Source of the DNA: JAWCQZ01 sp964486625
GTDB taxonomy: Archaea > Halobacteriota > Syntropharchaeia > JACQPP01
Assembly: GCA_964486625.1 (NCBI GenBank)
Contig: CAZANW010000003.1
Span: forward strand, 1 to 51,777
Direction: 5' to 3'
Length of the DNA: 51,777 nt
Below the pieces are notes generated by a model. The model did not search any database. It was not told the origin of the DNA and was given only the letters and a program-made list of their open reading frames with translations. This document shows, piece by piece, positions 25,002 through 31,900 of this stretch (positions are counted from its first letter, which is position 1; each line of letters starts with the position of its first letter). A program made the translations under genes and the position numbers.

Positions 25002-25328
25002 ATGGCCGAGTTCGCCATCCAGTATCCGGTCCTCGTCGTCATCGCCCTGCTGGTCCTCCCCGTCGAAATCTGGACCCTCGTCCGCCACCGCGACTGGGTC
25101 AAGACCCAGGTCTTCCTCCGCTACCGCCACTACATCCGGCTCTGGACCGTCGGCGGGGCGATTCTCGCCCCCGGCTTCTTCCTCCTGCTGGGGGCGGCCT
25201 TCCTGGACCGGGTGGAGCCGACGTGGCCCTACGGCGTCATCTCCCTGGGGGCCCTGGGGGTGGCTTTGTTCGGAACCTCCCGCATCTTCCTGATTCTGCG
25301 GGGGAGAAAGGCCCCCGGAGGCGGGTGA
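25002..25328 (+). CDS. small three-segment membrane protein
   Basis: A 108-residue protein with three hydrophobic segments (about 9-27, 48-66, 76-97). Not recognised. The ATG lies about 28 bases after an AGGATTATC box. It is followed one base later by another membrane protein. Confidence 0.6.
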   Translation: MAEFAIQYPVLVVIALLVLPVEIWTLVRHRDWVKTQVFLRYRHYIRLWTVGGAILAPGFFLLLGAAFLDRVEPTWPYGVISLGALGVALFGTSRIFLILRGRKAPGGG

Positions 25329-25329
25329 G

Positions 25330-25662
25330 GTGGTCTCCGCTTTCGCGTGGGTCCTTGTCGGGGCCGCCGTGCTGGTCGTGGGGTTCGCCGGGATGCTCCT
25401 GGCCCGGCTCGGCCGGAACCCGGAACTCGACAAGGCCCGGCTCTTCCTCAAGTTCGACGAGCTTCACCGGCTCCATATCATCTCGATGAGCGTGACCTGG
25501 TTCATCCTCCTCGCCTATCTGGTCTCCGTCCTCGTCCTCGGCGCGCCGCCGCTGTTTCCGCACGGGGCGATGGCCGGTCTCCTCGCCATCTGGTCCCTCT
25601 TCATGTCTGTCTCGGTGACCCTCCTGGTCCGGCGTCGCGCGGGGGCGGCCGGGAAAGCCTGA
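25330..25662 (+). CDS. small membrane protein
   Basis: A 110-residue protein with three hydrophobic segments (3-25, 54-72, 82-100) and a central charged helix (KARLFLKFDELHRLHI). Start GTG immediately after the previous stop, preceded by GGTGAGG. Not recognised. It probably works with the preceding protein and converges with ccdA. Confidence 0.6.
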   Translation: MVSAFAWVLVGAAVLVVGFAGMLLARLGRNPELDKARLFLKFDELHRLHIISMSVTWFILLAYLVSVLVLGAPPLFPHGAMAGLLAIWSLFMSVSVTLLVRRRAGAAGKA

Positions 25663-25665
25663 CGG

Positions 25666-26379
25666 TCAGCGCCCCAGGAGGACCTTCGTCTCCAACTCCT
25701 GGATGAACGGCACGAGCGCCGCCTGAAGGGCCCGGTCGTAGTTCAGGAACATGGCGACCCCCGCCGCGACCATGACCCACCCCGCGGCCCGCTCGATGGC
25801 GGGCCCCCGCTCCCGGAGCCACTGGAGCCGGGCCGCCGCAGCCTTGGAGCCGTAGGCGATGAGGAGAATGGGGGTCCCCGCCCCCAGCGAGTAGGTCGCA
25901 AGCATCCCCGCCCCCAAGGCCGCGTTCCCGGAGTTCGCCGCGACGGTGAGGACCGTCCCCAGGACGAGGCCGATGCAGGGGACCCAGACGAGGCCCAAGA
26001 GGGCCCCCAGGCCCAGGGCCCCCAGGGGCGAGTGGCTCCTCTCCACCGCCCCGGAGGCGGGGATGCGGGAAACGAGCCGGGACAGGGTTCGGCTCCACCA
26101 CCCCTTGAGGGCGGGGACTGCCATGGTCAGGCCGAAGAGGATGATGAGCGCCACGAAGAGCCGGCGCATGTCCTGGAAGGCGACGGCGAGGCCCGCGGCC
26201 GCCAGGAACCCGCCCATGGCGCTGAAGGTGAGGGCCAGGCCCGCCACCAGGAAGAGGGGGCGGTGCCACCGGCCCACCGAGCCCGCGAGCAGGGGCGGGA
26301 GGATGGGAAGGACGCAGGGGCTGGCGGCCGAGAGGACGCCGGCGCCGTAGACCAGGGGGAGGGTGGGCTCGATGGCCAT
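25666..26379 (-). CDS. ccdA: CcdA/DsbD-type thiol-disulfide transporter
   Basis: A 237-residue membrane protein with about six segments and two membrane-embedded cysteines, C22 (SPCVLPILPPL) and C135 (WVPCIGLVLG), the redox pair of CcdA. The family moves reducing power from cytosolic thioredoxin to the outside for cytochrome c maturation or disulfide repair. It is the last gene of the CPFC-peptide/membrane/CopZ unit after a 51-base gap. Its partner may be the cytochrome c at the window edge or the metal module. Confidence 0.9.
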   Translation of the reverse strand: MAIEPTLPLVYGAGVLSAASPCVLPILPPLLAGSVGRWHRPLFLVAGLALTFSAMGGFLAAAGLAVAFQDMRRLFVALIILFGLTMAVPALKGWWSRTLSRLVSRIPASGAVERSHSPLGALGLGALLGLVWVPCIGLVLGTVLTVAANSGNAALGAGMLATYSLGAGTPILLIAYGSKAAAARLQWLRERGPAIERAAGWVMVAAGVAMFLNYDRALQAALVPFIQELETKVLLGR

Positions 26380-26430
26380 CGGACCCAGAGGAGGCGCCCA
26401 TGGACAAAAAGCCCGGGCCGGCCGGGTGGC

Positions 26431-26937
26431 TCAGAGTCCCGCCTTGGCCCGTTCGACCGCGGCGCGCACGTTGCCCAGGCAGCAACTCCCCTGGGGGTTG
26501 CGGACCTCGCACGCGCACCGGCCCGCCTTGATTCCCGCGGTGACGGCCGCCAGGACGGTGCTCCGGCCCGTGGCGGCCAGTTCGGCCCGGAGGGTGGCCG
26601 GGGTGTGGCGGAAGCAGTAGCACACGAACACGTCGCCGTCCTGCGGGTGCTTCTGGTGGACCCGCTCCCGGAGAGCCCCCTCGTCAATCCGGTGGTCTGC
26701 GTCGAGGCCGTAATAGACCGTCGGGCAATTCCGCGTCCCGCAAAACCGGTATCGCGTGGCCAGAATCTCGGTCAGCGGCACGGCCAGCATCGTCTTGACG
26801 GTGAGGAGGTCCACCGGCTTCCCGGGCTTTCCGCACAATGGGCACGGGGCGTTGTCGGCGGCGGTCCTCCTCTCGCATGTGGCGGAGCCGCCTTCGGGCG
26901 GGCACTCGCATTTCCCGGCTTTGTCTGCGCCGCTCAT
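26431..26937 (-). CDS. copZ: CopZ-like metal-binding protein (Zn/[2Fe-2S] domains, no HMA)
   Basis: A 168-residue cysteine-rich protein. The CPLCGKPGKPVDLLTVKTML segment (32-51) and C66/C71 match the CopZ N-terminal zinc-binding domain. C106/C108 and C141/C143, C152/C153 (CYCF ... GRCACEVRNPQGSCC) match the bacterioferritin-associated ferredoxin-like [2Fe-2S] domain. The archaeal CopZ family normally adds a C-terminal HMA copper domain; it is absent here. An extra Cys-rich N-terminus (CECP, C21) precedes. It overlaps the upstream membrane gene by four bases. Confidence 0.85.
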   Translation of the reverse strand: MSGADKAGKCECPPEGGSATCERRTAADNAPCPLCGKPGKPVDLLTVKTMLAVPLTEILATRYRFCGTRNCPTVYYGLDADHRIDEGALRERVHQKHPQDGDVFVCYCFRHTPATLRAELAATGRSTVLAAVTAGIKAGRCACEVRNPQGSCCLGNVRAAVERAKAGL

Positions 26938-27443
26938 GCCTCTTGCCGTGTTTCGGCGGGCGGGGGCGCGGACCGGGGGACCTCCCGCGCGAACCCCCGA
27001 TTCAGGGCAATCGCCAGGACCATCAGGGCGTTGGAGAGCGCGAAAAACGCGGTGGCGTTCGAGTTGACGGCGATGGCGGCGCTCGCCCCCGCCACCCCCC
27101 CGACCGCCGGGAAGAGAAAGGTGGCCAGGGAGGCGCAACCGGGGCAGACTCCGAGGACGAACGTGGCCAGGGTCCCGGCGATTCCCGGGGTGGTGGCCCG
27201 GAGGCCGCAGGCCCGGTGCTTGCGGTTGTAGGCGAAGAGGGCGATGGATGCCCCGAAGAGGGTCGAGAAGAGGAGGTAGAGGGAGAAGTTGGCCGGCCGC
27301 TCCCGGAGGACTGCGAACCAGACGTCGAGGTTGTTCAACTGGTAGATGTTCTGGACCACGGAGATGGCCACGGCCATGGCGAGGGCGCTCGCCGCCGCCA
27401 GGAGGGCGTAGCGCCGCATGCGGAGGACCCGGAGCAGATGCAT
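26934..27443 (-). CDS. membrane protein with CPGC motif
   Basis: A 169-residue protein with about four or five membrane segments. C100 and C103 form FVLGVCPGCASLATFLFP at a membrane segment, suggesting metal or thiol transfer. Not assigned to a family; it is not a P-type ATPase. It overlaps copZ (ATGA) and lies 78 bases after the CPFC peptide, so the three are likely co-transcribed from the promoter at 27635-27641. Confidence 0.65.
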   Translation of the reverse strand: MHLLRVLRMRRYALLAAASALAMAVAISVVQNIYQLNNLDVWFAVLRERPANFSLYLLFSTLFGASIALFAYNRKHRACGLRATTPGIAGTLATFVLGVCPGCASLATFLFPAVGGVAGASAAIAVNSNATAFFALSNALMVLAIALNRGFAREVPRSAPPPAETRQEA

Positions 27444-27521
27444 GAATCACACTCTGGAGCGAGGTTCAAATACCGTTTCCGGTGTTGCGGGCCGGGCCCG
27501 GAACGGGGGGTGCCGGTGCGG

Positions 27522-27614
27522 TCAGGGCGGCGGGGGGCAGAACGGGCAGACGGGGCCCTTCATCGGACTCACCTCCTGCGACTCGACCACTACGAACTTT
27601 TTCGTAGCCATCAT
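27522..27614 (-). CDS. 30-residue cysteine peptide (CPFC)
   Basis: The frame starts ATG ATG at 27614/27611, about 24-27 bases after a CTTAAAG box (27635-27641), the leaderless spacing used across this window. It reads MMATKKFVVVESQEVSPM and ends GPVCPFCPPPP. A second start at 27563 has a near-perfect GGAGGTGA site at 27569-27576, 5 bases upstream, and would give a 13-residue peptide with the same CPFC. The peptide faces the regulator at 27684 and precedes the CPGC membrane protein and CopZ. Too short for standard gene calling. Confidence 0.5.
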   Translation of the reverse strand: MMATKKFVVVESQEVSPMKGPVCPFCPPPP

Positions 27615-27634
27615 GTGCCTTCACCGGCCGCAGA

Positions 27635-27658
27635 CTTAAAGATTTCGAACCTATACAA
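27635..27658. promoter_or_regulatory. back-to-back promoters of the metal/thiol module and its regulator
   Basis: The minus-strand TATA-like CTTTAAG occupies 27635-27641 and the plus-strand CTATACAA 27651-27658, only 9 bases apart. A protein bound between them could control both directions. The regulator ATG at 27684 is about 29 bases from its box. Confidence 0.5.
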
Positions 27659-27683
27659 GAAAAATAGTAGAAAAGGGATTTAA

Positions 27684-28250
27684 ATGGTAAATGTGGAAGA
27701 GGCCCGGATGGCCGAACTGGTGGCCCGCCCGGTGGAACTGAAGCACATCTACACCCTCCCCGCCGAGAAGGCGATGGCCCTGGAGGATCCCCTCCGGGCC
27801 CTCCTCCTCAACCTCCTCAGCGAGCGGCCCATGTCGGTGGAGGAGATGGCCGCCGAGGCCAGGAAGCGGGGCCACCGGAAGGCGGTGACGACGCTCCGTC
27901 ACCACGTCGAAGTCCTGAAGCGGGCGGGACTCATCGAACTCGCCCGGGTCCGGGAGGCGCGGGGGGCGGCGCTCAAATACTACGCGGCCACAGCGCGGGT
28001 CCTCGGCTACGAACTCACCCCGGAGGCGGAGAACGCGCTGCGGAGCGCCATCGAGGACGCGGAGAAGCGCGTGGAGAAGACCGTCCGGGAGCTGCTCCGG
28101 ACCCACCGGCGGGAACTCCGGGAAGCGGCGGAGGGCCTCAAGGACTGCCCCTACTGCCCCACCCCGCACTTCGTGGAGTATGCCGCGCTGAAGGTCCTGG
28201 AGCGGGCGACTGCGCGGGCTGCCAAAAAAATCGATTGGGCGAGGGTCTGA
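27684..28250 (+). CDS. winged-helix regulator with C-terminal CPYC motif
   Basis: A 188-residue ArsR-like winged-helix protein: EDPLRALLLNLLSERPMSVEEMAAEA then TTLRHHVEVLKRAGLIE (about 35-85), wing ARGAALKYYAAT, a long coiled-coil-like helix (112-150), and CPYCPTPH (C155, C158, H162). The cysteine/histidine set is a plausible metal or redox sensor, echoing the CPFC and CPGC motifs of the divergent genes it probably regulates. Exact family and ligand are unknown. Confidence 0.8.
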   Translation: MVNVEEARMAELVARPVELKHIYTLPAEKAMALEDPLRALLLNLLSERPMSVEEMAAEARKRGHRKAVTTLRHHVEVLKRAGLIELARVREARGAALKYYAATARVLGYELTPEAENALRSAIEDAEKRVEKTVRELLRTHRRELREAAEGLKDCPYCPTPHFVEYAALKVLERATARAAKKIDWARV

Positions 28251-28274
28251 GAGAGTTTCCGCGCGCTCCGCGGG

Positions 28275-28907
28275 CTACACCTTCAGTTCGGGCACCAGTT
28301 CCGGGTGCTCCGCGAGATACTCCCGCGCCCGGGCAATCTCGTCGGGCATCGCTCCCGGCGGGGTGATGCCCTTCTTCAGGAGGGCCGCCAGGGCCAGGAC
28401 ATGCTTCAGACGGTCGTTGGCCGTCTGGACCTCCAGGGGCGTCGGGGGCCGCCACTCCATCTCCCCCGCCACCTGGTAGACCGCCCGCCGGAAGCCGTCC
28501 CCCTCGGGGCTCTCGTGGAGTTCGAGGGCAATCTCCTCGAGGTCGGGGTTGCGCATGAGCCTGCGGCGGAGGAGTTCCACCGCCTTGCGGATGGAGGCCT
28601 GGAAGGCCTCGGGAATCTCGCGGAGGGGCTCGAATTTCGAGAGTTTCGCGGCGAGGTGGGCGTGCTCGGGGAGGCAGTAGAGGCTCGCCCAGCGGTCCCT
28701 CTGCCGGAGGGGAAAGACCGCGACGCGCCCCTCCTTCTCCATCCGGCCGAGGCGGTGGTAGAGGGTCCGCTTGCTGAGGCCGGAGAGGGTGAGCAACTGG
28801 CGCGCCTCCTTGGGTCCGGTCCGGAGGTGGGAGAGGAGAGACTCCTCGCGGGCGCCCATCCTGGAGAAGAACGGGTGCTGGATGGGCGGGGGCCTATCGC
28901 CGTCCAT
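28275..28907 (-). CDS. winged-helix protein, C-terminal part of a split gene
   Basis: A 210-residue protein with a winged helix (SLLSHLRTGPKEARQLLTLSGLSKRTLYHRLGRMEKEGRVAVFPL, ~22-67) and an alpha-helical C-terminal domain (WASLYCLPEHAH ... GFRRAVYQVAGEMEWRPPTP ... LLKKGITPP). It aligns over its length with residues ~65-251 of the single protein at 29147-29902. Its start overlaps the end of the short upstream gene by 14 bases in another frame. Either a real two-gene version with coupled translation or a frameshifted copy. Confidence 0.75.
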   Translation of the reverse strand: MDGDRPPPIQHPFFSRMGAREESLLSHLRTGPKEARQLLTLSGLSKRTLYHRLGRMEKEGRVAVFPLRQRDRWASLYCLPEHAHLAAKLSKFEPLREIPEAFQASIRKAVELLRRRLMRNPDLEEIALELHESPEGDGFRRAVYQVAGEMEWRPPTPLEVQTANDRLKHVLALAALLKKGITPPGAMPDEIARAREYLAEHPELVPELKV

Positions 28908-29073
28908 TCCCGCCTCCGCCGGGCTCCATCCGGAACTTGACCACCCCGGAGAGGAAGCGCATCTCCCCCAGTTCGAGGCCCTTCATCCGGAGGTCCAACT
29001 CCCGTTCCGAGGTCCACTCCACCCGGTCCAAGAGGGACAGGAGGGAGAACGCTCCCGATGCATATCCCAACAT
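28894..29073 (-). CDS. short protein matching the N-terminal domain of the adjacent paralogue
   Basis: A 59-residue protein: MLGYASGAFSLL, then LLDRVEWTSERELDLRMKGLELGEMRFLSGVV. It matches MLVNPLVALAMV, then VLQRIEFSEREGRLVLRLGGLDMGDFKFISGEV of the fused paralogue at 29147-29902. Both ATGs follow a GGAGGCGGG ribosome site. An upstream GTG at 29091 would add 6 codons. It is the N-terminal half of a split pair. Confidence 0.65.
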   Translation of the reverse strand: MLGYASGAFSLLSLLDRVEWTSERELDLRMKGLELGEMRFLSGVVKFRMEPGGGGNGRR

Positions 29074-29110
29074 CACCCGCCTCCCATTCACGTAACTGGG
29101 TGCCTTCCGA

Positions 29111-29145
29111 TGTATAAATCCATCTATTTATTTGCACCCGGTTCC
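29111..29145 (-). promoter_or_regulatory. TATA boxes with upstream TTGCACCCGGTT element
   Basis: The plus strand reads TTGCACCCGGTTCC at 29132-29145, reverse of the shared element. A TATAAAT-type box lies at 29112-29119, 12 bases away toward the gene starting at 29073. Confidence 0.5.
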
Positions 29146-29146
29146 G

Positions 29147-29902
29147 TTACGCCCGGAGTTCCGGCAACGCCCTGCGGTCCCGCCCCTCGAGATGCTCGCG
29201 GGCCCGGTTGATCTCCTCCAGACTGGCGTCCGAGGGGGTGATTCCGCTCTTCAGCAACTTGGCGAGGGCGGGGATGTAGTCCAGTTTCCGGCGGGCCTCC
29301 TCCCGCTCCCGGGGGGTCGGAGGGCGCCATCCCGCCCCTCCCGCGACCTGATAGACCGCCTGGCGGAAAGCGGGCTCCTCGGGGTCCCTCTCCAGTTCGC
29401 GGGCGACCTCCTCGACGTCGGGGTTCCGGAAGAGTTCCCGGCGGAGGCGGTCCACTCCCTCCAGGATGGCCTCCCGGAGGGGGCGGGGGACCTCCGGCCT
29501 CCGCTCGAACCCCGACTCCTCCGCAGCGCGGGAGGCGTGCTGGGGGAGGGCGTAGAGGCTCGCCCACCCGCCCGGGACGCGGAGGGGGAAGGCCGAGACC
29601 CGCCCCTCCCTCTCCAGTTGCCCCATGACTTGGAGCACCGCCGCCTCGCCGAGCTGGCTCATGCGGGAGAGTTCCGGGACCCCCAGGGGCCCCTTCTGAA
29701 GCGCCCCCAGGAGTTCAGTCCGGGCCCGGCCGCGCTCCTCCTCCGGAACCTCTCCGCCGAGGCTCACCTCGCCCGAGATGAACTTGAAGTCGCCCATGTC
29801 GAGCCCTCCGAGGCGCAGGACCAGGCGCCCCTCCCTCTCGGAGAACTCGATGCGCTGCAGCACGGGGACCATCGCCAGGGCCACCAGGGGATTCACAAGC
29901 AT
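29147..29902 (-). CDS. winged-helix protein, fused paralogue
   Basis: A 251-residue protein: an N-terminal ~60-residue beta-rich domain (VLQRIEFSEREGRLVLRLGGLDMGDFKFISG), a winged helix (ELLGALQKGPLGVPELSRMSQLGEAAVLQVMGQLEREGRVSAFPL) and a helical C-terminal domain (FRQAVYQVAGGAGWRPPTPREREEARRKLDYIPALAKLLKSGITP). DNA binding is likely; the ligand is unknown. The ATG at 29902 is preferred to TTG at 29926 because GGAGGCGGG precedes it. The paralogue next door carries the same parts as two genes. Confidence 0.8.
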   Translation of the reverse strand: MLVNPLVALAMVPVLQRIEFSEREGRLVLRLGGLDMGDFKFISGEVSLGGEVPEEERGRARTELLGALQKGPLGVPELSRMSQLGEAAVLQVMGQLEREGRVSAFPLRVPGGWASLYALPQHASRAAEESGFERRPEVPRPLREAILEGVDRLRRELFRNPDVEEVARELERDPEEPAFRQAVYQVAGGAGWRPPTPREREEARRKLDYIPALAKLLKSGITPSDASLEEINRAREHLEGRDRRALPELRA

Positions 29903-29971
29903 TACCTTCCCGCCTCCAATGAACAATGAACGCCTCTGCCGGAAGAAAAAGAGTGCGCCATGGCACCAAGT

Positions 29972-30847
29972 TTACCTGCGAGTCTCCGGACCCTCCCCGC
30001 GCAAGATGCTCCCGCGAATTCGTTCCACCGTTTCCCGGTCCGGCTCGCCTCCGGCGAGAATCCGCCCGGCCTCGACCCGGTAGGGAATCCAGGAGGTCGT
30101 CCTGCGGGGCTCGACCACGCGCATGAAGCGGCGGCCGTCCTCCTCCTTCATCTCGACGACCTGGTCCACCAACTGCTTCAGGTAGGGGAGGGCCTCCCCG
30201 TCCGGGGCGCCCCCCTCCACGACGTAGAGCCCCAGGCCCCGGGCCGTCTTCATCCGCCCGGCGAAGACGTGGAGGAAGCGGAACACGGTCCGGAGGTCGG
30301 AATACATCAGAATCGTGCCCAGGTTGTGGACCACGAAGCGCATCTTCCGCGTCCTGTGCCGGGTCCAGAACTCTTGGAGGAACGCCGTCGCCGCCACCGC
30401 GATGCCGGTGAGGTTCACGGGGCTCGACACCCGCTTGATGCGCTCCGTGTCCCCGACCGAGAGGCCGATGGTCTGGGAGACGCAGTCCACGATTCCAAGG
30501 GGCCCCGGGAGCGCTTCCAGGTCCACGCCGTGCCTCCGGAGGGCGTCGAGGGAGTCCTCGCCGCTGAGGCCGGTGGAAACCAGGATGGCCGCTTCGCGGT
30601 CGGCCAGGCCCGCGCCCAGGACGTTGTAAACGAAAGTGTCCGCCCCGGAGAGGGGAGGGCCCACCGCCAGGAGGTTGGTCCCCGCCCGGACCGGGGAGAG
30701 GAGCCTGTCGAGGGGCGGGATGCCCAGCCGGTAGTCGGTCATGGAGGGTTCCGGCCTTTTCGCCGCGGCGGGCGTCCGGGCCCGCTCGGGCTGGAGGATG
30801 GATTGCTCGTTCATGGTCGCCTCAGGTCTGACCCGCTCATTCCCCAT
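29972..30847 (-). CDS. KaiC/RAD55-like ATPase-fold protein with degenerate Walker A
   Basis: A 291-residue protein with a RecA-like core: LRLGIPPLDRLL-type start (YRLGIPPLDRLLSPVRAGTNLLAVG), NVLGAGLADREAAILVSTG, and Walker-B-like MRFVVHNLGTIL. The Walker A region is GPPLSGADTF, without the lysine, so ATP use is doubtful. The first ~38 residues are disordered. The next gene upstream is a paralogue. The ATG at 30814 (MNEQS) is an alternative start. These proteins sit among sensors and may be signalling outputs. Confidence 0.7.
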   Translation of the reverse strand: MGNERVRPEATMNEQSILQPERARTPAAAKRPEPSMTDYRLGIPPLDRLLSPVRAGTNLLAVGPPLSGADTFVYNVLGAGLADREAAILVSTGLSGEDSLDALRRHGVDLEALPGPLGIVDCVSQTIGLSVGDTERIKRVSSPVNLTGIAVAATAFLQEFWTRHRTRKMRFVVHNLGTILMYSDLRTVFRFLHVFAGRMKTARGLGLYVVEGGAPDGEALPYLKQLVDQVVEMKEEDGRRFMRVVEPRRTTSWIPYRVEAGRILAGGEPDRETVERIRGSILRGEGPETRR

Positions 30848-30942
30848 GGGGCGTCCCCCATCCTATTCCTGGCGTCCTTGCCCGCGGTGCCCTTTCCCGC
30901 GGCGAACGGGGCGCGCGCCATCGTTCTTCTCCGGTGACTCCG

Positions 30943-31791
30943 TCACGGGGGCCCCCATCCCCCGGGGACGGGACGGCTCCTCTGCGGCGGGTGCCACGCA
31001 TCGAACATCGGCGGCTGCGCCCGGGGCAGGACCCGCCCCTCGTTGACCTCGAACCCGACCCACGCGGTCGCGTCGCCCCTCCGCCTCATCCGCAGGAGGG
31101 AGCGGTCGCGGTCGGGGCGGACCTCGATGACCCCGTCCGCCAGGGTCTCCATGGCCGCCAGGACCCGCGGGTCGTCGTGCATCCCCTCCTGCATCGTGTA
31201 GAGCCCGAACCCTCCCGTCGCCCTCACCTGGGAGTTGAGCGCGTGGAGGAACCGGAAGGCCGACCGCAGGTCGGAATACATCAGCATCGTGCTGAGGCTG
31301 TAGATGGCGAACCGGCACCGGCGGACCCCCCACCGCCTCCGGAACCCTGCCAGGAACTCCTCCGCCGCCCGGGCGATGCCGGCGAAGTTCACCGGGCTCG
31401 AGACGCGCCGGATGGGCTCGGTCCTCCACTCGGGGAATCCGTCGCTCAGGGAGGCGCAATCCACGATGCCCACCCGGTTCTGGACCGGCTCCAGGCCGAT
31501 GCCGTGGTCCTGGAACCACTTCCAGCACTCCTCGCCGCGGGCTCCGGTCGAGATGAGGAGGGCCCCGTCCCCTTCGCGGAGTCCTTCCCGGAGGACGTTG
31601 TAAACCAGGGTCTCCTTCTCCGGCATGGGGGGTCCGGACATGAGGAGGGTCGTGCCGGGGTGGAGCCAGGGGACCTCAGCGTCGAGGACGGGGATTCCGA
31701 GGCGGAGGGGGGCGCGCGGGGTCCGGGGGACCCTCTCGTCGTCGGTGGGGAGGAACTCCCGGCGACTCGACAGCGCGCGCTCTCTCTCCAT
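30943..31791 (-). CDS. KaiC/RAD55-like ATPase-fold protein, paralogue
   Basis: A 282-residue paralogue of the preceding protein (shared SSPVN(L/F)xGIA, ILMYSDLRxxFRFLH, NVLxxGLxxxxxAxLISTG, GIVDC). Its Walker A is GPPMPEKET, keeping a lysine but not the glycine before it, so nucleotide binding is uncertain. A GTG at 31803 (4 codons upstream) is a possible leaderless start. A degenerate copy of the shared upstream element lies at 31842-31854. Confidence 0.7.
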   Translation of the reverse strand: MERERALSSRREFLPTDDERVPRTPRAPLRLGIPVLDAEVPWLHPGTTLLMSGPPMPEKETLVYNVLREGLREGDGALLISTGARGEECWKWFQDHGIGLEPVQNRVGIVDCASLSDGFPEWRTEPIRRVSSPVNFAGIARAAEEFLAGFRRRWGVRRCRFAIYSLSTMLMYSDLRSAFRFLHALNSQVRATGGFGLYTMQEGMHDDPRVLAAMETLADGVIEVRPDRDRSLLRMRRRGDATAWVGFEVNEGRVLPRAQPPMFDAWHPPQRSRPVPGGWGPP

Positions 31792-31841
31792 TGCTGACCC
31801 CACTTGAGGATGGGCCGGGCGGGTTGAAAACGGTGACGGAT

Positions 31842-31854
31842 GCGCACCCGGTGA
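31842..31854 (-). promoter_or_regulatory. weak copy of the shared upstream element
   Basis: Plus-strand GCGCACCCGGTGA, about 9 bases from a TTGAAAAC box (31824-31832). A second half-site, GGCACCCGGAG, is at 31864-31874. Less similar than the four main copies. Confidence 0.35.
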
Positions 31855-31900
31855 AAAATTTCAGGCACCCGGAGCAGAAAACCAACGGCTTGGCATCGGG

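Noticed and set aside
27455..27480. GGTTCAAATACC resembling a tRNA T-loop
   Set aside because: No matching T-stem, anticodon arm or acceptor stem around it.
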